Assembly (NCBI GenBank): GCA_964304625.1
Contig: OZ199840.1
Span: forward strand, 8,556,001-8,620,000
Length of the DNA stretch: 64,000 nucleotides
Source: Kudoa neothunni
Taxonomy: Eukaryota > Cnidaria
Direction of reading: 5' to 3'
The translations under genes were made by a program, and so were the position numbers. This document shows positions 47,114 through 59,000 of this stretch, piece by piece. Below the pieces are notes generated by a model. It was not told where the DNA came from. It made no database searches and was given only the letters and a program-made list of their open reading frames with translations. How positions within the stretch are numbered: the first letter of the stretch is position 1; every line of letters starts with the position of its first letter.

Positions 47114-49657
47114 CTAAAACCAATTTGAATAAAAAACAAGCGTAAAGGGGAAAACTTTTTTCTTCGTTGACATTTCATTCAGAAGGTCGTTGAGTTTCTT
47201 TTCATTCTCCTCGAAGACCACAGAGCATTTGTTCAAAGAGGAAACCAAATTCTAAAATAGAACCTAAAAAATATAGGCCTAGCAAAATTGTTACATGTGG
47301 GAAAATGGATTCGAGAACGACAGTTTGATTTTGATTCACAGAACGCTCAGTGGTCTCAATCTCATCAAGTTTGATTTTTGTTATCAACTTTATCACGTCT
47401 TCAATTCTAAGTAAGTTTATGTTGTGTTGCTATTGAAAGGTAATAAATACAATTGGGAGTATTCTTCCTTCTTAAGTTTTTCGTTTATCTGTGCATCTTT
47501 TCTTATGAGTTCAATAAGAGAAGCAATAAGCTTCGGTTGGTTGTTAGTCATATCATAATTTTTATTGTTCAATTTGTAAAGCGATGCTATGAGAAATCAA
47601 CTCGATGACAAGTAAATCAATCAAATCTACCCAAGTAGTTGATTAATATTGTAAATATATTCCATATGTTTGAATCTTAATAGTAAAAAGTAAAAATCAA
47701 TTCATCATCAATGCCGAAGCTCATAGAGCTAAAAATACCTTGATTTTCATCATTGCTAGTGGAATAATGCGAGAATAACAAACTATTTCCATCCAATGAA
47801 ACCTTTGAACAGTGATACAATAAAATTAAAGTTCACTTAAGTTACACTTTTCACCACACGATTATTCAACAGAGACAATATTCGCTCCAAACAATTGACA
47901 CAACTTTTCAATAGATCTTCCTTTTGAACGAGGAGGTTGGTGTAATTGTCCAATTGTTTGTTGAAATTGGAATAGGTTTCTTTCAACTACAACCACAACA
48001 ATTCACAAAGATGCAGTAGTTATCCTACATAGTCGGTTATTGAGGCTAAAGGTTGAAGATCTTTCTCAATGAGATCAGCGATAATATCAGTTTTTCTTAT
48101 CTCCCATATTCTATCAAATTCCACAAATTAGACAATTATCTATCAAAGAGGCTGGTCTAGCTACTTGATTTTTTCTTCCATGTATGGTTTAATGGTACTA
48201 ACAAGAAACCCATGTAATTCATCTCGCATTTTCTCAACCGAACGAGAGGATTTTTTCTCGCTAAATTGGATTCAAATAAGTTTTTAGAAATTGAAGCGAG
48301 CTGCCGATGTTGCTATTAAAAAATCACAATTTTGAAATTTGGCTCTTCCAATAAGTGATATTTTGCGCATTGATCAAATTGACCAACTCCAGATAGCCAA
48401 TCTCTTCGGCTTGATTCACCAGTGTGTTGTATTTTAGTTCAGCATAACTAGTTCCAATAACCAGATTAGAACAACGTAGAATCAAAATTTAATGGGATAA
48501 ATCACATCCGTGAATAATCTCTTAAATAAGACCACAATTTATTGTGATCGACTTCTGTAGAGAGATTGCTGGGAAGAGTGTTATTGTTGAGGGATCTGGT
48601 GATATCTAAACAGCTCAACAATGCCTTGATCAAATTGTCACGATCATTTGTTCGATTCGGACAATTATTTTTCATCGTTCCAGCCATCGGCAGTGGATAG
48701 GTTTCTTGTGATATTAAACAAATCATCTTGAATGTTCTTTGAACTATTATCTTCAACGATGGACAAACATTGATCTCCATAGATATTGTATTTGTTAAGC
48801 AGACTGGGAATAAAGTTTTTAAGTAGAAGATTGACCATTTTGTTGAGTTGTTGGTTGGTTTGAATATGGGTCTTGAGAACGCCGCCAAAATTTTGAATCA
48901 CAGATTCATCGTTGTTGAGTGTGCTATTTAACAGACCATCATCTCGCAACACTCTCAACAGCGAAACCTCCATCTGAGGTGTTGACATGATGTTCTTCAA
49001 TGAGGATTTTATAGGCTCCACAATCGCGACAATATTGTTGAGAAGGTCTGAGCGATAACTCTCGAGATTGGATTTAAATTCTGAAAATCCTTCATTATCG
49101 ATCGATTTTTCATCGATGTCATCATCTACATTATTTAGTTGATCGTTGGCATTGTCCATGAGCAGGATATCCTTAGTTGTTTGAAAGTTGTGAGCTTCTA
49201 AAAGAGTGTTTTGTTTTCTCACCAGCTCGTATTTATTTTTTGAATCTATCAATTGTTGTTTTGATGTTGAAATTATATCTTTCAGTTGCTCAATTGTAAA
49301 ATTTTTATAATTGTTGTAGTTGTCGGTGGAAATTGATTGGACATTATCAAATGCCAACGATGCGGAATCCATTTCCAAAATACCCATTGTCGAAAGTAAA
49401 TTGTAGTTGCCACGAAGAGATTCTGGCACAACACACTCTTCGGTGATATTCTCCTTTATACAATCGACCAACTCAACAAACTTTGGATCGTTATTGAGCT
49501 GCTGCAGTTGATGATGCTCGAACACTCTCTTTGTCTTTGATACTTTTTTTCGAGTTGAAAATTGATCAAGAGGAATACCACACAATTCAGAAAGTTTTTT
49601 CACATGATCCACCAATAAACCGACACTATCATTAGACTGACGTCGAGATGTGTGCAT
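47114..49657 (-). CDS. HAUS3: HAUS augmin-like complex subunit 3
   Basis: HAUS3 is a coiled-coil subunit of augmin, which recruits gamma-tubulin to spindle microtubules for branching nucleation. Ten exons: 49657-48506, 48447-48328, 48260-48165, 48110-48029, 47986-47855, 47802-47739, 47675-47631, 47586-47451, 47406-47295 and 47251-47114; about 691 residues (human 603). The N-terminal block FVELVDCIKENITEECVVPE, followed by the GILEMDSASLAFDNV segment, lines up with FLKWFCGNVNEQNVLSERE of human HAUS3 and what follows it. IYAELKYNTLVNQAEEIGYL matches YYTARQELVLNQLIKQKASF. The rest is coiled coil. The first exon changes frame at the T5/A5 run 48668-48672: one reading hits TAA at 48665-48667, while the downstream frame is clearly coding. 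The last intron (47252-47294) must be removed. If retained, it yields a misleading hydrophobic C-terminus. E2F-like TAGCGCC elements lie upstream near 49709 and 49732. Confidence 0.6.
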
Positions 49658-50559
49658 CTTATTAGATTAGTTGTTGGAGGAATTAGAGTTATACAATAGT
49701 GATTCCGCCAATAGCGCCCTAATGGAGATAAGCTTAGCGCCAATTGCGCTTGCGTGGGAAAATTTATTTCAAAGTCGTTAACGTTTATTTTTGTAAAAAT
49801 AGATGGTATAATCAATGCAACACAAATTTCATATTTAAATAAGATATTTGGGTTGGATGTATTTCGTTAACACTGATGAGTAATAATATTTTATCTGTAA
49901 GATATAAAATGTTTTATAAGTAGTAGTTAATTTGGAAATCTGCTAAAAATGGGTTGATTCTTTTTCCTGTATATCCCACACTAGAAGATATATTATAAAT
50001 ATTTATGCTATTTTCGTAATTACTGAAGTAAATATATTAAATACGGTTTTCCTATATTTTGAAAATATTTTATTGTTGAAGGCGTTAATTCATTTCATTT
50101 CTAATTCTAATTATTTTATTTTAATATTCTAAGAAGATTCTAAAATATTTCTATCCATGTTTGATGAAAATTATGAACCAACCAGCATTAGAGGTTACAT
50201 GGGTCTTTTACTAATTAAAAAAGGATATAAATTTATTTTTTATGTTGAATATGCTAATTGAAATTCTTTTTATAAAACGTAAATATTTAAATATTTATTG
50301 AATTCAATGTTTTATACGCATTGCCAAGAGATTATCTAATTATGCAGCTATTATTAATGTTATTAACGTTTATACAATAATATGAATTTATTGTAAGCAT
50401 AAGCTGAATGAGTTTTAGTTTGTATAATTTTATCATGTACTCTTTTGTATTGTATTCGAATATATTATGGTTTGACTTAATTTTGTTGAATATATTTGAA
50501 TATTTTAAGGGGATTAGATAAAAACTAGCGGGAATTGAACAGTTTAACTTGGGAGTTTA
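49658..50559. other. Upstream region of HAUS3 and AT-rich spacer
   Basis: The first 120 bp carry two AGCGCC elements and TTGCGCTTGCGTG, suggesting a promoter. The remainder is AT-rich without a recognised gene. Confidence 0.4.
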
Positions 50560-51030
50560 AGCATTATATTCGAATGACTGGGAATATGAAATTTAAATTA
50601 TGATCATTTCATTGAAGGAGTGTATTGATCCCGACGTTCATTTAATAATTTCGTGACCTGGGACCAACGCTAAATAATTTATGTTCAATATCGTATTTTT
50701 TTGCATTCCTGAATTATTTATATTCACTTAAAATGCTATTTAAAACGTTGTTTTTGTCCCGGTTCAGAAAGTTTTTGCCACACATTTTGGGGTTGGTAAA
50801 AAATATATAGAGATAAAAGAAAATTTCCGAACATTGATTTTTATTGTTCCAATTAATCTCTTGGGCCGGCATAAATTTTAATGATCTCTTTCTAAAAGAA
50901 CGCTTATAAATCGCGCCAATATCCATAAGAGTAATTTAAATAATCGGGTTAACAAAAAATACAACCATCTGCATTGAGTTTAATCACTGAAAGTTCAACA
51001 TAGCAGAAGATTTCAATGAAATCTACGTAC
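50560..51030. repeat. Dispersed repeat copy B, the unoccupied target
   Basis: Homologous to the flanks of the piggyBac at 39064-41277. At the matching point it reads ATTCACTTAAAATGCTATT, with a single TTAA. It therefore shows the arrangement of the repeat before the piggyBac landed in the other copy. Confidence 0.8.
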
Positions 51031-51242
51031 CCCTTACTTGCAATAAAAGGCGATGGTGCCATATCGCACTGCTCTCAATCCGCGCATATATGGTTGGTGT
51101 ATTACAATCCTTATAATCCACATGTTACACAATGTTCATAATACAATCTTATAAATTAATTTACGCAAAAATGAATTACAGTAAGGTGTCAATATTGTGC
51201 ATTAAATTGGGACCCCAGTCTTGATTGTCCAGTAAGATTTTT

Positions 51243-52343
51243 TTTTACAAGGTAAAACCCCTGGCTCAACATATTAGGTTGTGGAATTCTAGTTGGTTAT
51301 ACCTATTCCATTAACGCTTTAGGCACCGCAGGACGTAACATGAAACCCCGCCTCTTTTCTTTATACGGTATTGTGGGTGTTTAACCCACTAAACATCCCC
51401 GTCTCAGAGCGACCACCACCCCAAACCCTATCCCTTTCAGGACGTTGGCTCTGCGGGGACTGCAAATTACTTGTCTTTTGATGGGTTCCGGAGATTCAGA
51501 CTCTCATCCCACTTCACAGCGAGCGTACACTTTAACCACAGCTCCCCAATATGAGATAGAGATCCACCGACGGATTGGAATCCATTACCTCATTGTTCTG
51601 AGTCCGAGAGACACACCGATGTGCTATCTGTCCTCGGCTATGATATGGTCAACGATGATTTTTTTGCAGCAATTCTCTATTTCCTACTTTCCAAATTCTT
51701 AAAAAGTAATTTTCATATTGCTCCCCACCATACTGTACTACTGGTTTTTCAGAACTCGTCCAACATCATATTTCCGTTTGCAGATGACGGGTTCGTCTTT
51801 TGAACTATTTTGGCGGGACTACCAATCTTGGAAAAAGCCTGGCCAATATGGCATAGTGGTGTTAGGTCGAGATCGCATACCATGAGGTTGCGAGTTCGAT
51901 GCCTAGTCCGGCCGTTCCCGTACTCCTAATCCGAAATTAAGTAAGTAGGAAGGCTGTAGTAGTAATTGCAAGGATCTACGATTTATCGTGACCTCGCTTG
52001 CAGCTGGAAGGGGAACCTGGCGATAGGGTAGAATAAACTCATAAACCTCATAAACGTTGGGGATATAGGAACAAAATACAACCCAACAAGGGGTTAAGCC
52101 GACGCCCGCATTCAGACGACATTCCCAGACTAATTCTGGGGGTTAGTCCAGGGTATGGTTGGGTTGGTGGTTGTCCCGAGACGAGGATGTTTAGTGGGGT
52201 AAAATCCCACACTATTGCATAAACGTAAGTCGCCTTAATACTCACTGCGGTGCTTAAAGCAAAGCGTAAATGGGAAACGCTTATAAAGCCCGAACTTCAC
52301 AACCTAACAGGTCGCGCGAGGGGTTTAATCTTGTAAACAAAAA
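51243..52343. mobile_element. Inverted-repeat element with a tRNA-like segment
   Basis: Arms of about 190 bp at 51243-51435 and 52158-52343 are inverted copies. Both carry ACCCCT, TTAGGTTGTG, CTTTAGGCACCGCAG / CTTTAAGCACCGCAG and CCCACTAAACATCC. The interior is markedly GC-richer than the surroundings. It holds a tRNA-like stretch at about 51849-51910, with an A-box-like TGGCATAGTGG (51849-51859) and a B-box-like GAGTTCGATGCC (51892-51903). No protein-coding frame is convincing. It may be a composite SINE pair or a foldback element. Ends are approximate. Confidence 0.6.
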
Positions 52344-52345
52344 AA

Positions 52346-53049
52346 ACAAATCTTGGAAAAATCATAATTCAGTTTTGAAAACATTGCACCCCTTACAGTG
52401 ATCTATATACTTATGCTGCGTAAGGCTTGATTACATCGCAAAATTGTGGGTCATCGTAGGTGTTAGACGACCCATTTAAATAAACTCCAAATTAGCAGAG
52501 ATATTTTTTATAGACGGAGGTTTGACATCTCGTAAATAATCTCTTATTTTACATAATGTTTTTTATTCTACACATTATTTCTATGTTTGAAAGTAACTGT
52601 TTTGTTGAATTTATACGTGGCGCTAGTTAATCCCCAAAATATACGAAACCGACGCCCGATGCGATAATGAACCAGATAATATAGGATAATCAAAAATTTG
52701 GATAAAATGATTAACAATTTAAACCATTAGAATCTGCAGGATTAATTAATGGAAAAGTATAACATATATGCTGGGATATTAATACTTTAGTGTGTACATA
52801 TTAGGATAGATAAAGTAAAAAACCGACTGTGTTAACTATAGATAATCCTCTGGAGAGGTAGTGATAATGATGACGCAACACTGTCAGCAAAAAATTTGAA
52901 ATTCATCATACACACATCGAAATTGAATAATTAATTTTTTTCTATAATTATAAAATAATTTTTGAATAATCCTATAATAATAAAAATATTAGTCCGATAT
53001 AAAAAAAGTTCAATTATTAACTTCGGATGTGATCGCATGTTTGTCGACA
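52346..53049. other. Upstream region of the OST3/6 gene, no other gene seen
   Basis: AT-rich spacer before the ATG at 53050. It contains no recognisable exon or repeat. Confidence 0.5.
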
Positions 53050-55674
53050 ATGAAGACTGTTGTTAATGGGTTTTTGTTGGTGTTTGTATTCGGTTTGCAA
53101 GTTGTAATTTATGACGCTGAAATCTACGTTTATGATGTGTTTAGTTGATTGATGTAGGTGAATGTGTTGAGAAAACATCGAATACTCGTAACAAAGTAGA
53201 TCAACGTTATTACGAATTGTTGGATCACTCGAGGAGTTTTCCTGTGATTAAAATGAACAAAAACACACTAGAAGATTATATTAAAGCACCAGCTAGAAAT
53301 TACAGTGTTATTGTGAGTTATCGGTTGGTTGGTTATCGAGTTCCACAGATTTTTCAGTAAGTAGAACAACATTTATTTTTGTTGGTTGATGGATTTTTAG
53401 CGATTTGTACGATTACTTCGAGACAATAGCATATTCCTACTCCAAAGGACATTACAATCGAGCGCTATTTTTTGTTGTGGTTCACGACAACAACGAAGTT
53501 CAACGTCTCTGCTCAGAAGTAATCCACATTTTACTCTGCATTATAGTGGCAGTTTAACTTTGAATGGCTCTTTAGAATGATATGAATTTGCTCCCACTCA
53601 TTATTCATTATCCATCCGAAGGTGGCTATATGAAAAGGGATCTTTTTGATATAAGATGGTAAATTGAATATTTGGTGCTGAAATCAATCGATAAATTTTT
53701 AAGGTCTTCCCCGTCACTTCAATCTTTGTTGCAATTTATAAAACAACGAACAAAAATTGATGTAAGTTGCAATTTAATGCACATAGTAGTTGGCTGTCGG
53801 CAACACCGAATACAAACAACATTTTAATTCATTAGCATTTGTCTCTACTTAATTATTTCTCGTATACGTATTCATAATGGGGAAAGACAATTAACTATAC
53901 CAGATTAATATAATAATCGTGTACGCAAGCGTGAAGTTTGAAGCCATATGATATTTCAAACGTTATGCTCGCGCATTTATTTCAAAATATACCATGTAAA
54001 ATTAGTTTTCGTAGCGTCAGCCAGTATGTTTTATTCACTCAAACTCGATGAATTATTAATTATTGAATTTTATTAATTATTGAATTAAATAAATAAATAA
54101 TTAATTAATAAATAATTAATTAAATTAAATAAATAAATAAATAATTAATCAATTAATTAATTAAATGGTAGGTACAATTGAAAAAAGATGTGAGTATTGT
54201 CTCATTGATAATGATGCTCTCAACGGTTGGCGCAATCGCGTTCTCGTTCTACTATTTCTATGATACACTTCGTAGGTTTAATAATAGGAAAGTGTGGTCT
54301 GTTTCATCTGTTGTAAGTCACGTGGTGTCATATTCGGTTTATTTTAAACCTTTCACTTTTTAGATTTTTATAACTTTGATGATTTCTGGTCACATGCTAA
54401 ATCGAATCAACAAGTCCCCTTTTGTTGGTCCAAATGTAAGTGTCTTATGATAATTATAGGGTTTCTCAATTGAATTCGGCGCATTTTTAGAATTGACCAA
54501 AATTCACACTTAAACGTTAAAATCCTTTTCAAACCAGCATAATATTAATTTTATAATGAAACTACTTTACATGCAGGATATTGTTATCTTCGAAAATTAT
54601 GTTTTAAGCTTACAAATTACTCTTTTTCATTCAATTTTTGTATAGATTAAATATCATCACCCATCCAGTATTTTTATTGTAGCATCTAGAATAAAAATAA
54701 GTGGTGTTAATAAACAAAATTATAAACTAATTTCTTACCTATTAAAACAATGAAATAAAAAATATTAAATTTAATATTTTTATAGGTTACATTCTATAAT
54801 AATTTCTCCGTGAAAACTCAACCTTAGGACCGAATGAGCGAATTCCGGTTCTCATCACATTTTTATCAGATAACAAAGAAACTCATTCAATTTTTAATAT
54901 TTTTTTATTTTATTAAAAAGATCTTTTGTTCACACTTTTTATATTAATGTAAAAGTGGCTTATTTTATGTTATATAATCTCTAAGAATAAAATTTAAATA
55001 AGAATACTTAATACGCACGCACCTATCACAGACTGTAAATAAAATTTTTCTAGATACCCGAAATAAATTTAATCATAAAATACGTTTATTTATGGAGATT
55101 TTAATGTTTCAGTTCGAATTTTGGTTAGAACCAAAAATGTGCCGCGTTCATTTGCAAATTGCCACATTCAATTGCAAGCGCACCGAGTTCAATTGAGAAA
55201 CCCTATATAATTCGTATGGGGGTTTTATCATTTTTCACCCCTAAAATTCATAATTAGTGAATTATGAATTTAAATGCTGACTTTTTAGGGTCTGTTTAGT
55301 GCTGATATGCGACAACAATATGGCGCCGAATCAGCCACACTATTTATACTATGTAAGAAATTGGTCTCCTTTTTGGTATTTGGTATTGAAGGTTCACATT
55401 GTTTGTAATTAGATTCGGCGATTATCATCTCTTTTGTTATGCTGAACGATATTAGCAACTCAAAAAACTCCAATGACAACAAACAAGGTTTTTCAATTCA
55501 GCGTATGTTCAAAATAGGTAGGCATGCTCCAAATTTCTATAACCACTTTAATGACTTAATCTGTGAATATTTGTAGGTTATGAACTGTTTGCTATTGGAG
55601 TGTTTTGCGTATCAATTTTCTTTCTTTTTAAAATCGCCAAATTTAAACTTCCCTGGTACCCACTGTTTCCATAG
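53050..55674 (+). CDS. Oligosaccharyltransferase OST3/OST6 subunit (TUSC3/MAGT1 type)
   Basis: This ER membrane subunit of oligosaccharyltransferase normally uses a thioredoxin-like luminal domain to hold glycosylation substrates. Ten exons join in frame: 53050-53100, 53145-53356, 53401-53518, 53576-53658, 53704-53761, 54172-54312, 54364-54435, 55289-55352, 55413-55487 and 55577-55674; 323 residues (human about 340). A signal peptide (MKTVVNGFLLVFVFGLQ) leads to the luminal domain: FPVIKMNKNTLEDYIKAPAR, NYSVIV, ALFFVVVHDNNEVQRL, and NDMNLLPLIIHYPSEGG where the family has the cis-Pro loop. Four membrane spans follow, with SGHMLNRINKSPFVGPN, FSADMRQQYGAESATLF and FKLPWYPLF matching TUSC3 landmarks. 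The redox CxxC is missing. At the aligned position (SYRLVGYRVPQIFHDLYDYF) there is no cysteine. The intron before exon 8 is 853 bp and the one before exon 6 is 410 bp. The others are about 42-100 bp. Confidence 0.92.
54045..54165. repeat. AT-only simple repeat in an OST3/6 intron
   Basis: About 120 bp of TTAATTATTGAATT and AAATAAATAATTAATT-type repeats inside intron 5. There is no G except in the GAAT units. Confidence 0.8.
54436..55288 (+). other. Long intron of the OST3/6 gene
   Basis: 853 bp against a norm of about 45 bp. No exon, RNA gene or transposon end was recognised within it. Confidence 0.5.
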
Positions 55675-55688
55675 AAACCCAATCCTAC

Positions 55689-55736
55689 AATCGATATCGA
55701 TATCGATATCGATGACGATGACGATAATAATTATCG
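55689..55736. repeat. (TCGATA)n palindromic microsatellite
   Basis: Repeated TCGATA units then GACGAT units directly downstream of the OST3/6 stop. Because GATATC is self-complementary, the transcript could form a hairpin here. Confidence 0.7.
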
Positions 55737-56084
55737 AAAACCTATCCACAACTGGCCCGATTTTAAATAGTCTATATCTAATTGAACAAACACATTGATA
55801 CATAAAATCTATAAAAATATTTTATAATAGTTTTTTATGGTTCATAATCGAGCGATTAACTCAACTAAATTTAGTTTGGGCATTGTAGAATGATGTTGAT
55901 TTTTGAAAAAAATCTTATTGATCAAATCGACTCTATACTATGCATTTGCGTTGAATCAGGGGGATAAATTCATTAGTTGATTTGTGATGACGGGGAATTC
56001 GAGTCCATCTCCAACACTACATAAATTATTAATCAGAATTAATAAGTAGTAGGGAGGGAGATAGTGAGTGTATAGAGTCGCAAT
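55737..56084. other. Convergent 3' spacer
   Basis: Lies between the stop codons of the plus-strand OST3/6 gene and the minus-strand ZDHHC gene. No other feature seen. Confidence 0.5.
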
Positions 56085-59000
56085 TTACCCACTGAAAACC
56101 GGTAAAAACCAAAGTAGAGGATTAGCACCAAACACCTCTATCCAATTTTTCCGCACACCATAGTTGTAAGGACTTATTTTTATTCCATCTACAAAGTTGG
56201 ACGCTCTTGACTCTTCTATAATGTGGACATATCAACTGCAATAATCAATCCAACAAATATATACCTAAGGTGGTTCGATTTTTCCATATTAATGAGAAAT
56301 GGAAAAATTCAAGAAAACTCACACCAGCCATAAATGAAATTGATAATATTACCAAAACATATATTTGGAATGGCTGGGAGGTGGATTGTTCAAATATTTT
56401 ATACTAAATATATATTATTGAGATGAGTGAAAAAGTAATAAAAATAACAAATCTATATTGTTTCTACTTACAATTGATTTGTTAAGCAATACAACCAGCG
56501 ACAATAGTGCCAAAAAAAAGCAATACAAAATAGCGTATGCTAGATATAACACAAAGAATTTGTAGTTGAAGAAACCAAGACAGTTGTTAACCCATGGACA
56601 ATGATGATCCATTTTCAGCACACAACTAACACATAATTCAGTCTCACAAAACAATATTCGTTGTTGAAATTGAATTACTGTCCACAATAACTACAATGAT
56701 GGCATCTGTCCGGTTTAACAATTCGACAAATCCGACATATTCTTATATCTAATAGATGGAAATTCATTTTAGGATTAGAGATATTTCCACACATAAACAT
56801 CATACTTCCATCACTCATACGCTGTCGTATGTTGTAAGCTTGAACTATTCTTCCTTCAATCCTCTACACAGTATCATAATTAAAATTAAACAAATGGGCT
56901 AGTATATTTTTGAGTTAATGTAGACAGATAGATAGATAGATAGATTAAAATATGTGAAGGATAATTTAGAGGGGGTACTCTCATTTGGTTATTTTGTAAT
57001 ATAAATGTGGGAATATATTTAATTCAAATAAATATAATCATCAGTGATCAAAACTAGGCATGTATATGATGTCAATGTGGTGATGATTTAACTTTTATCT
57101 GAAAATTCATTAAACGCTTTAAATTTTTGTTTAAATATTTTTAAAATTTGAAGCGTAATCTCTGATGCGCGTATGTGAACACACAAGTGGCTATTAGTTT
57201 TATAAATTTTAATTCTAAACTACCCATGGACTCGTGCATTGAAATTTTAAGCCCAGCAACTCTACATAAAGTTGCATACAGATTAAATTTTTTAGAATTC
57301 ATCATATTTATTCATTTCTGTCCTCTATAAATGAAGTGGTGGGTTAGAAATAATTACGTGTAATCATAATTAATGAAAATTGCATATTATTTATTATTAT
57401 ATTAATATATGAATGCGCATGTGCGTGTGCATAAAATCGATACGATATCGACTATTACTTGAAGTTTTACTTTTTAAACTTACACTACTATCTTTAATTA
57501 TAGTAGATGCGTCAGACGGAAGCATCTCTATAATACAAGGGTGAATGTAAAAAAAACACGAAAATTTAAAAATCACATGCGTGCGCACGCTTACAAAAAA
57601 TAAAAAAAATACAAATCATACAAATAATCAAATAAAATATGTTTAATTATGTTATTTTGGAGTATTAATTAATTAATTTATTTATTTATGAATTATTATT
57701 GTTGTTTTTCACATTTAATCCAAGTTCGTTTATTTATGCTAATTCATTTATCCTATTTTAAATAACGCGATGTAATACTACGCAGAGAAAAAGAACGATG
57801 TCAAACTGAAGTTATTTCATAGAACAACTATCACATATGTTTTTAAATCCTCTTCACAATGCAATACAATACAATAAAAAACTAAACAAACTGACGAACA
57901 ATTATATCATAAGCCCTTTGAATGAATACTCTCTACAACAGTAAACTATTAAAACTGAAGTAGATTCAACAAATTTTCAATAATTAGTATAAGATTTATC
58001 AGAATATGAAAACTATCGCTGTGTTTAGATGAGGATGACATGCTTATATCGACGTTTGCGCATGCGGGTTGGCATGGCGAATATAGTTTTTCGTCATTCA
58101 TTCATTATTTACTCGATGGAAATTCCGCAAATTTTTAAAGATGGCATTTATAGGCTTTGTAAATAATCATATGAAAGAAAAATGAGATGTAGATTTCTAC
58201 CCTAATTTTATTTCGAGGATATTTTCACATTAACTTTTTTGATATACAGCAAAAAAACTTCAATTTTTTTCTAAAAGCTTTCATAAATATAGAAAAATAA
58301 AAAACTTAAGGGTGGTTTGTAGTTATAAACAAATAATACGCTGTAAAAATGTTGACAAAATTCATTTGGGATAGAAATCTATCCCATTTTACTTAGAAGG
58401 TTAGTCCTTATGTAATAAACATGAACTCCACGAGCCAACCTTTCTATTACGACTATGTTTAAAATAAATTTTAATAATGAACTAGTAATGTTAGGCACAT
58501 TTTCTACAGAATTTCATCTAATTTAAAAAAAATGTATTATTTATCGACTAATGAAATAATATAGGTAAAAGTCCCAACGAAAATACTCAAAATGTAACGA
58601 ACAAAACAATAAAATAATATAAGGGTTAACTTAGGTGAAATTAGACAAAATTGAATTCCGATCATCAAAATTTGATTAACCCTCCCCCCGTCAAGAGTGG
58701 GGACCGCATGGATTCCAAATCCGACTAATACGAATCTAGGGTTGGATAGACAAATTTAACGCATCCATAAATTTCGGAATTCCTCAATAAATTTAAAGCA
58801 TTTGGATTGATGTAAAAATATTACATTTAAAAAAATTAATATCATCCAATATTAATGATTTTTGTGTCTTTACACCCAAAAGTATGTTTAGATTTTAGAG
58901 AAAGCACACACATATCGAGAAAACATATTTTCCTCTTGTAATTGAAGATTTAGATATTTAAGATGTAATATTTAATTGAGCAAATGATGATTCTTAGCAG

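Noticed and set aside
47202-47294. Hydrophobic C-terminus (THVTILLGLYFLGSILEFGF-like) for the HAUS3 gene
   Set aside because: It is a 43-bp intron read through. Splicing to 47251 gives a polar coiled-coil end in keeping with the rest of the protein.
51445-51803. Protein-coding ORFs in the GC-rich island
   Set aside because: They lie between the arms of a repeat element, have no motif, and the higher GC alone lengthens chance ORFs.
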